Origin: an uncultured Dysosmobacter sp. | GTDB lineage: Bacteria; Bacillota; Clostridia; Oscillospirales; Oscillospiraceae | Direction: 5' to 3' | Assembly (NCBI GenBank): GCA_934565855.1 | Contig: CAKTIO010000005.1 | Coordinates: 124,001-188,000, forward strand | DNA length: 64,000 nucleotides | Shown here: in pieces, positions 1-7,633 of the stretch | How positions within the stretch are numbered: position 1 is the first letter of the stretch | Layout: every line of letters begins with the position of its first letter | Made by a program: the position numbers and the translations under genes | The notes under the pieces: model-generated | What the model saw: only the letters and a program-made list of their open reading frames with translations | The model's database searches: none | Told to the model about the DNA's origin: nothing

Positions 1-2
1 TT

Positions 3-539
3 ACCTACCGCAATGAGGATATCGACGAGCCGGAACGGATCGCCGCCAAGGATAAGGTGTATGAGATTGTCAGGGTCACAGCGGAATATATGCGGCAGAT
101 GGAAACGGCGCCCTTTTTGAAAGCCGACGGTCTGGAGGACGGCTACAAGGTGCTGGCGGATTTCAACGGCATCGTGCTGGCCGGTATCCAGAGCAAATAC
201 GGCGTTCAGTTCGTTACATGGGACTGGAGTTTTGACCGCAAAGGCGTATCTCATGGTCATTATTACACCGGATTATATTCATCCGGCAACTATGACGCGG
301 CGAAGCGGGACTTTGCCGTTCGCTCCGGATTGATCCCAAAGCAGCAGGTCTTCCAGGAGACACAGCTTATTGAGATCTACCGTTGCTGTACGGACACCCT
401 GCAGGGTGGCTTTGAACTGTCATACGAACAGGAAAAGACGATTCAGGATGTGCGGAAGCAGATTGAAGAGTGCCTGCCGGACATTATGGAGCACATCCAG
501 CAGCAGGTCGCGGAACCGACGCAAGAACAGACAATGTAA
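3..539 (+). CDS. C-terminal part of a conserved element protein, cut by window edge
   Basis: The frame is open from base 3, so this is the 3' part of a longer gene. A GTG at 57 exists, but the reading frame continues sensibly upstream (TYRNEDIDEPE...). The visible part has about 178 residues, ends in an acidic Gln-rich tail and has no membrane segment. It resembles the C-terminal part of proteins of unknown function found beside ArdA and methylase genes in Clostridia integrative elements. I recall that resemblance from family patterns and have not tested it. A strong terminator follows immediately. Function unknown. Confidence 0.6.
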   Translation, partial: TYRNEDIDEPERIAAKDKVYEIVRVTAEYMRQMETAPFLKADGLEDGYKVLADFNGIVLAGIQSKYGVQFVTWDWSFDRKGVSHGHYYTGLYSSGNYDAAKRDFAVRSGLIPKQQVFQETQLIEIYRCCTDTLQGGFELSYEQEKTIQDVRKQIEECLPDIMEHIQQQVAEPTQEQTM

Positions 540-552
540 TATCGAACGGTAT

Positions 553-590
553 GGGCCGGAGTCTTATAAGATTCCGGCCCTTTTTGTTTT
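553..590 (+). terminator. Rho-independent terminator after the partial element gene
   Basis: The inverted repeat GGGCCGGA..TCCGGCCC with the inner palindrome TCTTATAAGA is followed by TTTTTGTTTT. It separates the first gene from the gene at 607. Confidence 0.85.
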
Positions 591-606
591 AGAGAGGAGT
601 TCACTT

Positions 607-1299
607 ATGCCGCGCTATTTCATGCGAGACACGCCGCTGCAGGCGTTAGAGCAGTTGATGATGTCTCAGCCCGGTCAAAAACCCAGAGGCGGCGGGACAT
701 ACCGCAGCCCATTCCATTACACGCCCAAAGATGTGGCGTGTGAATACTGCCAGAACTATGTCCGCAAGCATCCGTGCCGCTTGTGTGAATGCACCTGCTT
801 GGAGGAACGGATCGAAGCGGGTGTGCTGGAACTGAACGAATTCGTGCGCGACTGCTTCGCACCCTCTATGGTGTCGCAGCTCCGAAAACGGATGCATCAG
901 CAATTCAGAGAACGGAAACCTCAATTTTTCCTGTCTGATGCCCACCGGCGAAGATGGACACACTGGCGAGAGCGCTGCTGGCGCTTGTCCGACAGAAACA
1001 AAGCCGCCCTCTACCTGCTCACGGCGTATGAGAGCCTTTGGCGCAGGATGGTTTGGAAATGCGGGAACGACGGCTTTGACTTTCAAAGCGTTCGTCTCAG
1101 AGGGATCGAGCCGGAGCTCTACAGCGTTTACCAGGCAGCGAAGGCCATTGCGGTCGGCTGCTGCAATATTACTCTCGCAGACCTTGCGTCTCCGGAATTG
1201 GTCACAGATGAGGCGTTCCACCTGATCACCGGCGCACTGCTGATGGCCAAGTACGGAGATGCGGTTTTGAATTTGGAAAAAGGAGTGGATGAAACATGA
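607..1299 (+). CDS. Cys-rich conserved hypothetical protein of the element
   Basis: The ATG at 607 is preceded by an AGAGAGGAG-type ribosome site; the open frame extends further upstream but without a credible start. The product has 230 residues. Residues about 40-60 carry closely spaced cysteines (CEYCQNY, CRLCEC, then a further Cys) that look like a small metal-binding knuckle. The rest is basic and rich in Arg and Trp. The gene overlaps the ArdA-like gene by 4 bases (ATGA), so the two are probably translationally coupled. I do not recognise a named family. A role in element maintenance is only inferred from position. Confidence 0.7.
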   Translation: MPRYFMRDTPLQALEQLMMSQPGQKPRGGGTYRSPFHYTPKDVACEYCQNYVRKHPCRLCECTCLEERIEAGVLELNEFVRDCFAPSMVSQLRKRMHQQFRERKPQFFLSDAHRRRWTHWRERCWRLSDRNKAALYLLTAYESLWRRMVWKCGNDGFDFQSVRLRGIEPELYSVYQAAKAIAVGCCNITLADLASPELVTDEAFHLITGALLMAKYGDAVLNLEKGVDET

Positions 1300-1811
1300 T
1301 GATACAGGCGGTGCTCGGCAATCCGCATCACCCGGAATACGGCGTGGCAACGATCCCGTTCCCTATCCCCCACGACCAGTACGCACACTGCATGGAACTG
1401 CTGGAGGCTCTGGAGATTGGCGATGCGGTCAAAGCCGACTGCCAGGTGCAGGAGATCAACAGCTTTTACTCTGTGCTCAAGCGCACGGAGATGCTCACGG
1501 TCAATGCGGAAGAGCTGAACTACCTTGCCAAGCGGCTGGATACCCTGAAGCTGTATATGCCCCTTACCGCTGATTTCTATGAGAGAAGCGAGTACGGGGA
1601 TCTGGAACCGGAGAGTACCGAACTGGACGGTCGTGCATTGCGAGGCTACTATTACGCCGCCACTGCCGAGGAACTGGAGCGCTGTATCCGCCAGCTCCGC
1701 AGCAGGATCAAGAAAATCGCATTTGCGGAGCGAGGCCTGTCCAGTGCTTTGCCGGACTATGTGGATACCGGCCAGCTTTCCCTCCCGCTGGATGGGGGTG
1801 ATATCCCTTGA
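1296..1811 (+). CDS. ArdA-like antirestriction protein (short form)
   Basis: 171 residues, acidic. The N-terminal half (IPFPIPHDQY, LEALEIGDAV, NAEELNYLAKRLD) matches what I remember of the N-terminal region of proteins labelled antirestriction ArdA in Clostridia elements, where the core phrase is 'IGDAV ... VDELDYLAKRLD'. ArdA proteins mimic DNA and block type I restriction enzymes. The classical ArdA C-terminal domain is not evident: the C-terminal half is unlike it and ends LSLPLDGGDIP. The gene overlaps both neighbours by 4 bases. It could be only the N-terminal module of the family, so true antirestriction activity is an inference. Confidence 0.6.
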   Translation: MMIQAVLGNPHHPEYGVATIPFPIPHDQYAHCMELLEALEIGDAVKADCQVQEINSFYSVLKRTEMLTVNAEELNYLAKRLDTLKLYMPLTADFYERSEYGDLEPESTELDGRALRGYYYAATAEELERCIRQLRSRIKKIAFAERGLSSALPDYVDTGQLSLPLDGGDIP

Positions 1812-2770
1812 ACAGCTGTATCCCCTGGGTGGGCGGAAAGAGCAAGCTGCTGTGGATCATCAACAAGATGGCGCCGGATCACTACAGCCGATTCATCGAT
1901 GTGTTCGGCGGCAGCGGCACAGTGACCATGAGCCGCCCTATCCAACAGGGCTGTATGGAGGTCTATAACGATTTCAACAGCAATTTGACCAATCTGTTCT
2001 GCTGCGTGAAAAACCGGCCCTTAGCACTGCTGGCGGAACTTGGTTTTCTGCCGCTGAACACGCGGGATGATTTCAATGTCCTGTACAAGTTTCTTTCCAA
2101 GGGTGAGATCACAGATGACTACCTGCAGGAGGAAATGGAACTGACTGAGATCCTGCTCAAGCCGCCCGAGGCCGAAGCCATCCGCACGCTCCTGCTGGAG
2201 CGTGCTCCCCGCGGAGATGTCCGCCGTGCCGCAGATTTTTTCAAGCTGGTACGGTACAGCTTCAGCGGCAGCTCTAAATCCTTTGGCGGCAAGCCATGCG
2301 ACATCCGGCGCTTTTTTCATCTCATTTGGGAGTGCTCCCGCCGGCTGGCGAATGTCATTGTGGAGAACAAGGACTTTGAGGATGTCATCCGCCAGTATGA
2401 CCGGGGCGATGCATGGATCTACTGCGACCCGCCGTACTTTGAGGCCGAATGCTATGAGGTAGCCTTCCCCAAGGAAAATCACCAGCGGCTCCATGATACG
2501 CTTCTGAACAGCCAGGGCTATGTCATGGTGTCCTATAACTACTGCCCGTACATTTGCGAGCTGTATCAGGAGTTCTACATTTTCCGCGTTGTGCGCCCCA
2601 ACAGTATGTCCCAAACGGCAGGCAGCGAGTATGAGGAAGTCATCATCACCAACTATGATCCCCGCAAAGCCTGCTGGCAGCTCAGTTTGGAGAGCCTGCT
2701 GAACTGCGGCAGCGAGGCCCGGTATGACCTGATCCATGAGCCGGAAAGACCGATCAAAATGACAAATTGA
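1808..2770 (+). CDS. Dam-family DNA adenine methyltransferase
   Basis: Site-specific adenine-N6 methyltransferase of the D12 class, which moves a methyl group from S-adenosylmethionine to adenine. 320 residues. The AdoMet-binding motif is VFGGSGT near residue 36, preceded by PWVGGKSKLL, and the catalytic motif IV is DPPY near residue 206 (WIYCDPPYFEAE). Start is a TTG at 1808 overlapping the previous stop (TTGA), with a GGGGGTGAT-type ribosome site. No cognate restriction enzyme is visible. In an element the enzyme most likely protects its DNA from host restriction together with the ArdA-like protein, but GATC specificity is not proven. Confidence 0.92.
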   Translation: MNSCIPWVGGKSKLLWIINKMAPDHYSRFIDVFGGSGTVTMSRPIQQGCMEVYNDFNSNLTNLFCCVKNRPLALLAELGFLPLNTRDDFNVLYKFLSKGEITDDYLQEEMELTEILLKPPEAEAIRTLLLERAPRGDVRRAADFFKLVRYSFSGSSKSFGGKPCDIRRFFHLIWECSRRLANVIVENKDFEDVIRQYDRGDAWIYCDPPYFEAECYEVAFPKENHQRLHDTLLNSQGYVMVSYNYCPYICELYQEFYIFRVVRPNSMSQTAGSEYEEVIITNYDPRKACWQLSLESLLNCGSEARYDLIHEPERPIKMTN

Positions 2771-3065
2771 AGGAGGATAATCGAAAGATCCGTATCTTGC
2801 AGAAATTAAAGAAGATGCTGAAATGACAAAAAAGTTTGGTGCAGACGGTGTTTTCAACGGCTAATAGAGTGAGAGGGCTTTGAACCTCACCCCGCTGCTG
2901 ATAAATCAGCGGCTTTGTTCCTTGAAAAACACCCCCAGTGGTCATATCCGGCAATTTGAATACATTAGCCGACGGAGCCAGCGTCAGGCCGAGTGCGCGA
3001 AGACCACCTGTGCGGAGAAACTCCGCATCAAAGGACGGCCAAATAAGGTGCAGAGCGATACCCAC

Positions 3066-3353
3066 TCAGGCCAAGACAGCTTTGGCAAGCTGTCCCCGCC
3101 ATGATCCCGTCAGCCCATAATGATACTCCTGTACGCAGCTTCGAGAGATCCTCGGAGGGGTGAAACTCCCGTGATGTGCGCCAGCACAGTTCAAGTTGCC
3201 GCCCTGCCTGGGGAAGTAGTGTCGAATACAGGCAAATAAAACCGTGAAGTTCTGGCCGCTCCGGCGATGGGAGCATCTGCTTCCGTTGCCGGAGCGACCA
3301 CACTCTTGCGGCAGAAGCATGGGAATTGTCCACCCCCTCCTATATTTTTGCAT
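3066..3353 (-). CDS. Possible small minus-strand ORF opposite the recombinases
   Basis: An ATG at 3353 on the minus strand is preceded by a good ribosome site (AAAGGAGAGAGG) and opens a 95-residue frame starting MQKYRRGWTIPM, rich in Arg, Ser, Cys and His. It resembles no family I know. The amino-acid make-up is unlike a typical protein, so it may be chance. If real it would be transcribed away from the recombinase operon. One arm of the inverted repeat lies inside its 5' part. Confidence 0.25.
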   Translation of the reverse strand: MQKYRRGWTIPMLLPQECGRSGNGSRCSHRRSGQNFTVLFACIRHYFPRQGGNLNCAGAHHGSFTPPRISRSCVQEYHYGLTGSWRGQLAKAVLA

Positions 3354-3440
3354 TCGATTCCTCTCTCCTTTGTTTACAGGTCCAACTATTGCCTCCTTTT
3401 GATTCCTTCCTCGGACGGTTCCCATGCTTGTGCCGCAGAG
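3303..3440. repeat. Imperfect inverted repeat flanking a 93-bp segment
   Basis: Left arm 3303-3325 reads CTCTTGCGGCAGAAGCATGG plus GAA. Right arm 3419-3440 is its reverse complement except for one mismatch and one single-base indel. The enclosed 93 bases are pyrimidine-rich on the plus strand; on the minus strand they contain three purine-rich GGAGG-like tracts. The layout, upstream of site-specific recombinases, is that of an invertible segment or a recombinase site pair, but inversion is not shown. Confidence 0.6.
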
Positions 3441-3611
3441 ATGGTCAGATACAGGGAGGTGCGCAATATAAACCCTAATATCAATTTCTATGGAATCGTG
3501 ATCCTGCTCAGAAAACTCCGGGAATGCGGCATTTTCACCGAAAAAGAGCTGAGAAAGATCGCCGCACGGATCGCTGCGGATAACGGTGTTGAAGTCATGT
3601 TTTTTCTCTGA
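3441..3611 (+). CDS. Small conserved ORF preceding the recombinases
   Basis: 56 residues from the ATG at 3441. The frame is open further upstream, but that part overlaps the inverted repeat and looks non-coding. The protein phrase NINPNINFYGIVILLRKLRE followed by a Lys/Glu-rich helix and a hydrophobic end is of the kind seen in small proteins encoded just before serine recombinase genes of Clostridia elements (remembered, not searched). It has no cysteines or membrane segment. Function unknown; a recombination directionality or accessory role is a guess. The ribosome site is weak, so the start is uncertain. Confidence 0.55.
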   Translation: MVRYREVRNINPNINFYGIVILLRKLRECGIFTEKELRKIAARIAADNGVEVMFFL

Positions 3612-3685
3612 TTTTCTTCATCTTTCAGTAGCTATTCGGACGTTGTTGTGGTAGTGTTTGTGTTGCAAAAAGGAGGTGAGCGGAC

Positions 3686-5260
3686 ATGGATGAAAAGCGG
3701 CGGGTAGACGGAACTACGGCACTGGCAGAAAAGCAGCCCCGTGTTATAAAAATCGAGCCTGCGGAGCGGCCTCAAAATGTGCGACTGCGGGTCGCTGCCT
3801 ACACTCGTGTCAGTTCAGACTCCGAGGATCAACTCAATTCCTTTGCTGCCCAGAACCGCTACTACACTGAGTTAATCTCAAGTAAGGCCGAATGGCGCAT
3901 GGTTGACATCTATGCAGACGAGGGAATCACCGGAACTTCGGTGGCTAAGCGGGATGACTTCCAGCGGATGATGGCGGATTGCCATCGGGGCCTGATCGAT
4001 CAGATCCTTGTCAAATCCATCTCCCGCTTTGCCCGCAACACCAAGGACTGCCTTCAAAATATTCGTGAACTGAAAGAGTTGGGTGTCAACATCCGATTCG
4101 AGCGTGAAGGCATCGATACTGTCAATGTGAGCAGCGAGCTCATAACCGCCATCTACGCTGCCTTCGCCCAAAAAGAGAGTGAGTCCATATCCGGCAATCG
4201 GCAATGGGGATATCAGCGCAGTATGGAGCAAGGAACTTTTAATACATACTACGCACCCGTGGGATTCGCACTTATAGACGGCAATCTACAGATCAACCAG
4301 GCTGAAGCACCAATAATCCAGCGGATTTTTACAGAGTATTTAAGCGGCAATAATTCGAGAGAAATTGCTGCAGCTCTTAACAAAGATAAAGCACTTGGAA
4401 GGTATTGGCGGAGAGAAGCCATCGACTATATCCTGCAAAATGAGCGCTACGCAGGAAACGCACTTCTCCAGAAAAGGTATACAACAGACTCGTTCCCACG
4501 GAAAAAGAAACGCAACCGGGGAGAACGAGAGATGTACTTCGTCTCCGGCAGCAATGAGGCCATTATCTCGCAGGAGATGTTTGATCAAGCTCAGCAACTG
4601 CGGAAAACACGAAAGAGAGAGCCAACGCCGCTTCACGATACTATTTCAAGGCAGATACGCTGTTCTTGCGGAGCGCGTGTTCGGGCAAAGAAAATCAATC
4701 AAAAATGGTATTGGTGCTGCTGCAATCATGAAGAGAGGCACGAATGTCAGATTACTCCTATACCAGAAATCCAAGTTCAGGAATCCTTCTGCCGCCTATA
4801 CTACAAGCTGAAACATCAGAGTATCCCCATTCTGGAACAGATGCTCACAAACCTCCAGATGATCCGCAATCGCAGGATGCTTTGGAGTCCTGACATCGTT
4901 GCCCTGAATAAAAGAATATCAGATCTATCCAGTCAGAATCAGGCATTGGCCTTCCTCAAGCAGCAGGGCCTTGTTGATCCTGACATTTTTATAGCCAAAA
5001 CCAATGAGCTGACCAAGCAGCTCCGGCAGGCCAAGCTGGAAAAAGAAAAGCTGATGGATGCCGAGAGCGACATGACCGCCCTGCAAACACGAGACTTGAT
5101 AGACCTCCTGGAAGGTGGGCCGGAATTCCTCGACAGCTTTGACGCAGAACTGTTTGGTGAACTGGTTGAGAAAATTATCATAGAGAGCAACGACTCCGTC
5201 CGCTTCTGCCTGAAAAATGGGTTGGAGCTGCGGGAGTCCATAGAGAGGACGGTGCGATGA
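3686..5260 (+). CDS. Large serine recombinase 1
   Basis: Site-specific DNA recombinase that probably excises or integrates the element. 524 residues. Resolvase catalytic domain at about 34-185, with nucleophile Ser43 in YTRVSS and the helix AFAQKESESIS; recombinase domain about 190-300; zinc ribbon about 325-355 (CSCGARVRA, then CCCNHEERHEC); coiled-coil C-terminus with EKEKLMDAESDM. Start ATG at 3686 follows AAGGAGGTGAGCGGAC. It overlaps the next gene by 4 bases, as does the pair after that, so the three are one operon. The length fits large serine integrases. Confidence 0.93.
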   Translation: MDEKRRVDGTTALAEKQPRVIKIEPAERPQNVRLRVAAYTRVSSDSEDQLNSFAAQNRYYTELISSKAEWRMVDIYADEGITGTSVAKRDDFQRMMADCHRGLIDQILVKSISRFARNTKDCLQNIRELKELGVNIRFEREGIDTVNVSSELITAIYAAFAQKESESISGNRQWGYQRSMEQGTFNTYYAPVGFALIDGNLQINQAEAPIIQRIFTEYLSGNNSREIAAALNKDKALGRYWRREAIDYILQNERYAGNALLQKRYTTDSFPRKKKRNRGEREMYFVSGSNEAIISQEMFDQAQQLRKTRKREPTPLHDTISRQIRCSCGARVRAKKINQKWYWCCCNHEERHECQITPIPEIQVQESFCRLYYKLKHQSIPILEQMLTNLQMIRNRRMLWSPDIVALNKRISDLSSQNQALAFLKQQGLVDPDIFIAKTNELTKQLRQAKLEKEKLMDAESDMTALQTRDLIDLLEGGPEFLDSFDAELFGELVEKIIIESNDSVRFCLKNGLELRESIERTVR

Positions 5261-6003
5261 TGGGAAACCGGAAGCAGCCCTTCGGCTACAAGATGTCTTT
5301 GGGTGAGATCGTCATACAGGAAGCAGAGGCGAAACTTGTGCAGGAGCTCTTCCACCGATATATCGCGGGAGAATCCTTGAATGAGTTGACCGAGGCGCTT
5401 CGCCAGCAGGATATCCCATACGACGAGGGACGGCTCTGGAACAAAAATATGATCGCCCGTATTCTGGCGGACACACGCTACACCGGGGAGAAAGGATATC
5501 CCAAGCTCATAGATAAGGAGCGGCTCATCGCGGCAAATGAAAAACGCTCAAACAAGCCCCAGCTTCCGAAAAAGACGGAAGCCCAAAAGGTGCTGCGCAG
5601 GCTCTGTGGCACACCGCCATCCGAGCGGGTGGAACAAAGTGTCACCGACCTGCTCAACGGCCTCGCAAATTGCCCGGAACGCATACAGCATCAGCGCAGT
5701 CCTGTGCCAGCTACACATTCTAAAACGCAGGAGACACTGGATAATGCTCTGGAGCAGCAGCCAATCGACGAGGATAACGCCAAAGTGCTGATCCTCCGGC
5801 TTGCGGCAGAGCAGTACGCCGCTCTGGGGAATGAAGAATATGAAACAAATCGTCTCCGGCGTCTCTTCTCCGCCTTCGAATGTGTGGCGGAACTGAACGC
5901 TGATCTTCTGAAAAGCACCGTATCCGAGGTGCTGGTGACCCGCCAAAATGTCAAACTGCGATTAAAAAATGGGCAAGTCATAGAAAGGAGTGACCTGCAA
6001 TGA
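5257..6003 (+). CDS. Serine-recombinase-like protein without catalytic domain
   Basis: 248 residues. It begins directly in the recombinase (DNA-binding) domain: PFGYKMSLGEIVIQEAEA, then a LNELTEALRQQ repeat-helix region and ARILADTRYTGEKGYPKLID. It lacks the whole resolvase domain and nucleophilic Ser, and no zinc ribbon Cys set is visible. Start ATGATG overlaps the stop of recombinase 1, and its own stop overlaps the start of recombinase 3. There is no frameshift, and a full ribosome site context precedes it, so it looks like a maintained gene and not debris. It probably acts as a DNA-binding partner of the two active enzymes; that is inference. Confidence 0.85.
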   Translation: MMGNRKQPFGYKMSLGEIVIQEAEAKLVQELFHRYIAGESLNELTEALRQQDIPYDEGRLWNKNMIARILADTRYTGEKGYPKLIDKERLIAANEKRSNKPQLPKKTEAQKVLRRLCGTPPSERVEQSVTDLLNGLANCPERIQHQRSPVPATHSKTQETLDNALEQQPIDEDNAKVLILRLAAEQYAALGNEEYETNRLRRLFSAFECVAELNADLLKSTVSEVLVTRQNVKLRLKNGQVIERSDLQ

Positions 6004-7619
6004 AAGAGGATGCCCCGAGAGTAATTAAGATCCCGGCCAAGCCGGAAGCCACCCGTCAGGCAGAAGCCCGCAGACAGCTCCGGGTGGCAGCTTACTGCCG
6101 AGTCTCCACCAAAGAGGAGGACCAGGCAAACAGCTATGAGGTGCAGAAAGAGTACTATACCGATAAGATCATGTCCAACACCGCCTGGACGATGGCCGGC
6201 ATCTTTGCGGACAAGGGTATCACCGGAACCTCGGCCAAGAAGCGTGAGGACTTCATGCGGATGATCCGGCACTGCCGCCAGAAGAAGATCGATGTCATCC
6301 TGACCAAGTCGGTCTCCCGCTTCTCCCGTAATACGGTGGACTGCCTCTACTATATCCGGGCGCTCAAGCAGCTCGGTATTGCGGTCATCTTCGAGAAGGA
6401 AAACATCAATTCTCTGGAGGAGGACAGTGAGCTGCGAATCACCCTCTCCGGTGCCTTCGCGCAGTCTGAAAGTGAATCCATCTCCGCCAATGTCACATGG
6501 GGTAAACGCCGCGCCATGGAAGCCGGAAAGGTCAGCATCCAATATAAAAAGCTGTATGGCTACCGCAAAGGTGAGGATGGTCAGCCGGAGATCATTCCGG
6601 AACAGGCCGAAATCGTCCGATGGCTCTATGAACGCTATCTCACCGGGGCCAGCCTGCGGATAATCAAAGATGAACTGGAACAGCAAGGCGTCAAGTGCTT
6701 CGAGGATTCTCCGGAGTGGTCCATCTCCCGCATCCGCAGTATCCTGCAGAATGAAAAATACTGCGGTGATGTGCTGATGCAGAAGACCTTCCGGCAGGAC
6801 TTTATCAATCGCAAGGCTATCAAGAATACAGGCCAGCTTCCCATGTACCTCATTGAAAATCACCATGAGGGCATTGTCAGCCGTGAAAAGTTTGATGCCG
6901 TACAGGCAGAGATGGCACGGCGGAATGCGGCAAAAAGCCCCTCCAAAAATGCGGTCACGGGGATGGCCTCCTACGCCAGCAAGTATGCGCTCTCGGAACG
7001 GCTGGTCTGCGGTGAGTGCGGGACCCTGTATCGTCGCTGCACATGGACACGAAACGGGGAAAAACGAGTTGTATGGCGCTGTGTGAGCCGATTAGACTAC
7101 GGCAAGAAATACTGCCACAATTCACCCACATTGGATGAAGCGCCGCTCCAGCAAGCGATCCTCGCAGCCCTGAACACAGCCATGGCCGACAAGAATAGCT
7201 TGATCCGGCAGATCACGGATGCCATGGAAACGGAGATCATCCCATTCCCCGGCGGCACGATGAGCCTTGGAGATATTGAACGCAGGCTGAGAGAACTGGA
7301 GCAGCAGTTCCAAACACTGCTGGAAAAGGCCACGGATGATCCTGCCGCCTATGGCAGTCAGTTCAAAGAAATCCTGGATGAACAGACTTTCCTGAAAGAA
7401 AAGCGTTCCGGGATCCTCGTAGATAACCACGAACAGGTAAAAGCCAACCAGCGCATCATGGATGCCGCACAAACCTTGGAAAACGCATCGCCCCACATTA
7501 CGGAATGGGACGAGAGTGCCGTCCGCCAACTGGTGGAGACAGTAAAAGTCCTCTCCAAAGACGAGATTGCAGTCACCCTGAAGGGCGGTATTGAGATACG
7601 ACAGAAAATCATGTACTGA
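6000..7619 (+). CDS. Large serine recombinase 3
   Basis: 539 residues. Resolvase domain about 27-180, with nucleophile Ser36 in YCRVSTKEED and the motif SRFSRNTVDCLYY; recombinase domain about 190-300; zinc ribbon about 338-375 (CGECGTLYRRC and the later Cys/His set); coiled-coil tail LGDIERRLRELEQQFQ. It overlaps the upstream catalytic-less gene by 4 bases. Its catalytic core is similar to but distinct from recombinase 1, so the two may recognise different half-sites or act as a heteromer. Recombination activity is well supported by motifs; its sites are not identified. Confidence 0.93.
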   Translation: MKEDAPRVIKIPAKPEATRQAEARRQLRVAAYCRVSTKEEDQANSYEVQKEYYTDKIMSNTAWTMAGIFADKGITGTSAKKREDFMRMIRHCRQKKIDVILTKSVSRFSRNTVDCLYYIRALKQLGIAVIFEKENINSLEEDSELRITLSGAFAQSESESISANVTWGKRRAMEAGKVSIQYKKLYGYRKGEDGQPEIIPEQAEIVRWLYERYLTGASLRIIKDELEQQGVKCFEDSPEWSISRIRSILQNEKYCGDVLMQKTFRQDFINRKAIKNTGQLPMYLIENHHEGIVSREKFDAVQAEMARRNAAKSPSKNAVTGMASYASKYALSERLVCGECGTLYRRCTWTRNGEKRVVWRCVSRLDYGKKYCHNSPTLDEAPLQQAILAALNTAMADKNSLIRQITDAMETEIIPFPGGTMSLGDIERRLRELEQQFQTLLEKATDDPAAYGSQFKEILDEQTFLKEKRSGILVDNHEQVKANQRIMDAAQTLENASPHITEWDESAVRQLVETVKVLSKDEIAVTLKGGIEIRQKIMY

Positions 7620-7633
7620 AAGAAGATGAGAAA

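Larger units (their letters stand above)
2771..3440. other. 670-base non-coding stretch with remnants and hairpins
   Basis: No convincing forward gene. At 2784-2862 an AT-richer stretch reads KDPYLAEIKEDAEMTKKFG..., ending at a TAA, without a start codon; it looks like the tail of a lost gene. From 2880 to 3330 the DNA is GC-rich, with hairpins such as GCTGCTGATAAATCAGCGGC (2889-2908) and ACAGCTTTGGCAAGCTGT (3077-3094), and an arm pair GCTCCGGC/GCCGGAGC near 3259-3297. These could be a structured leader or recombinase-binding DNA. Confidence 0.5.
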
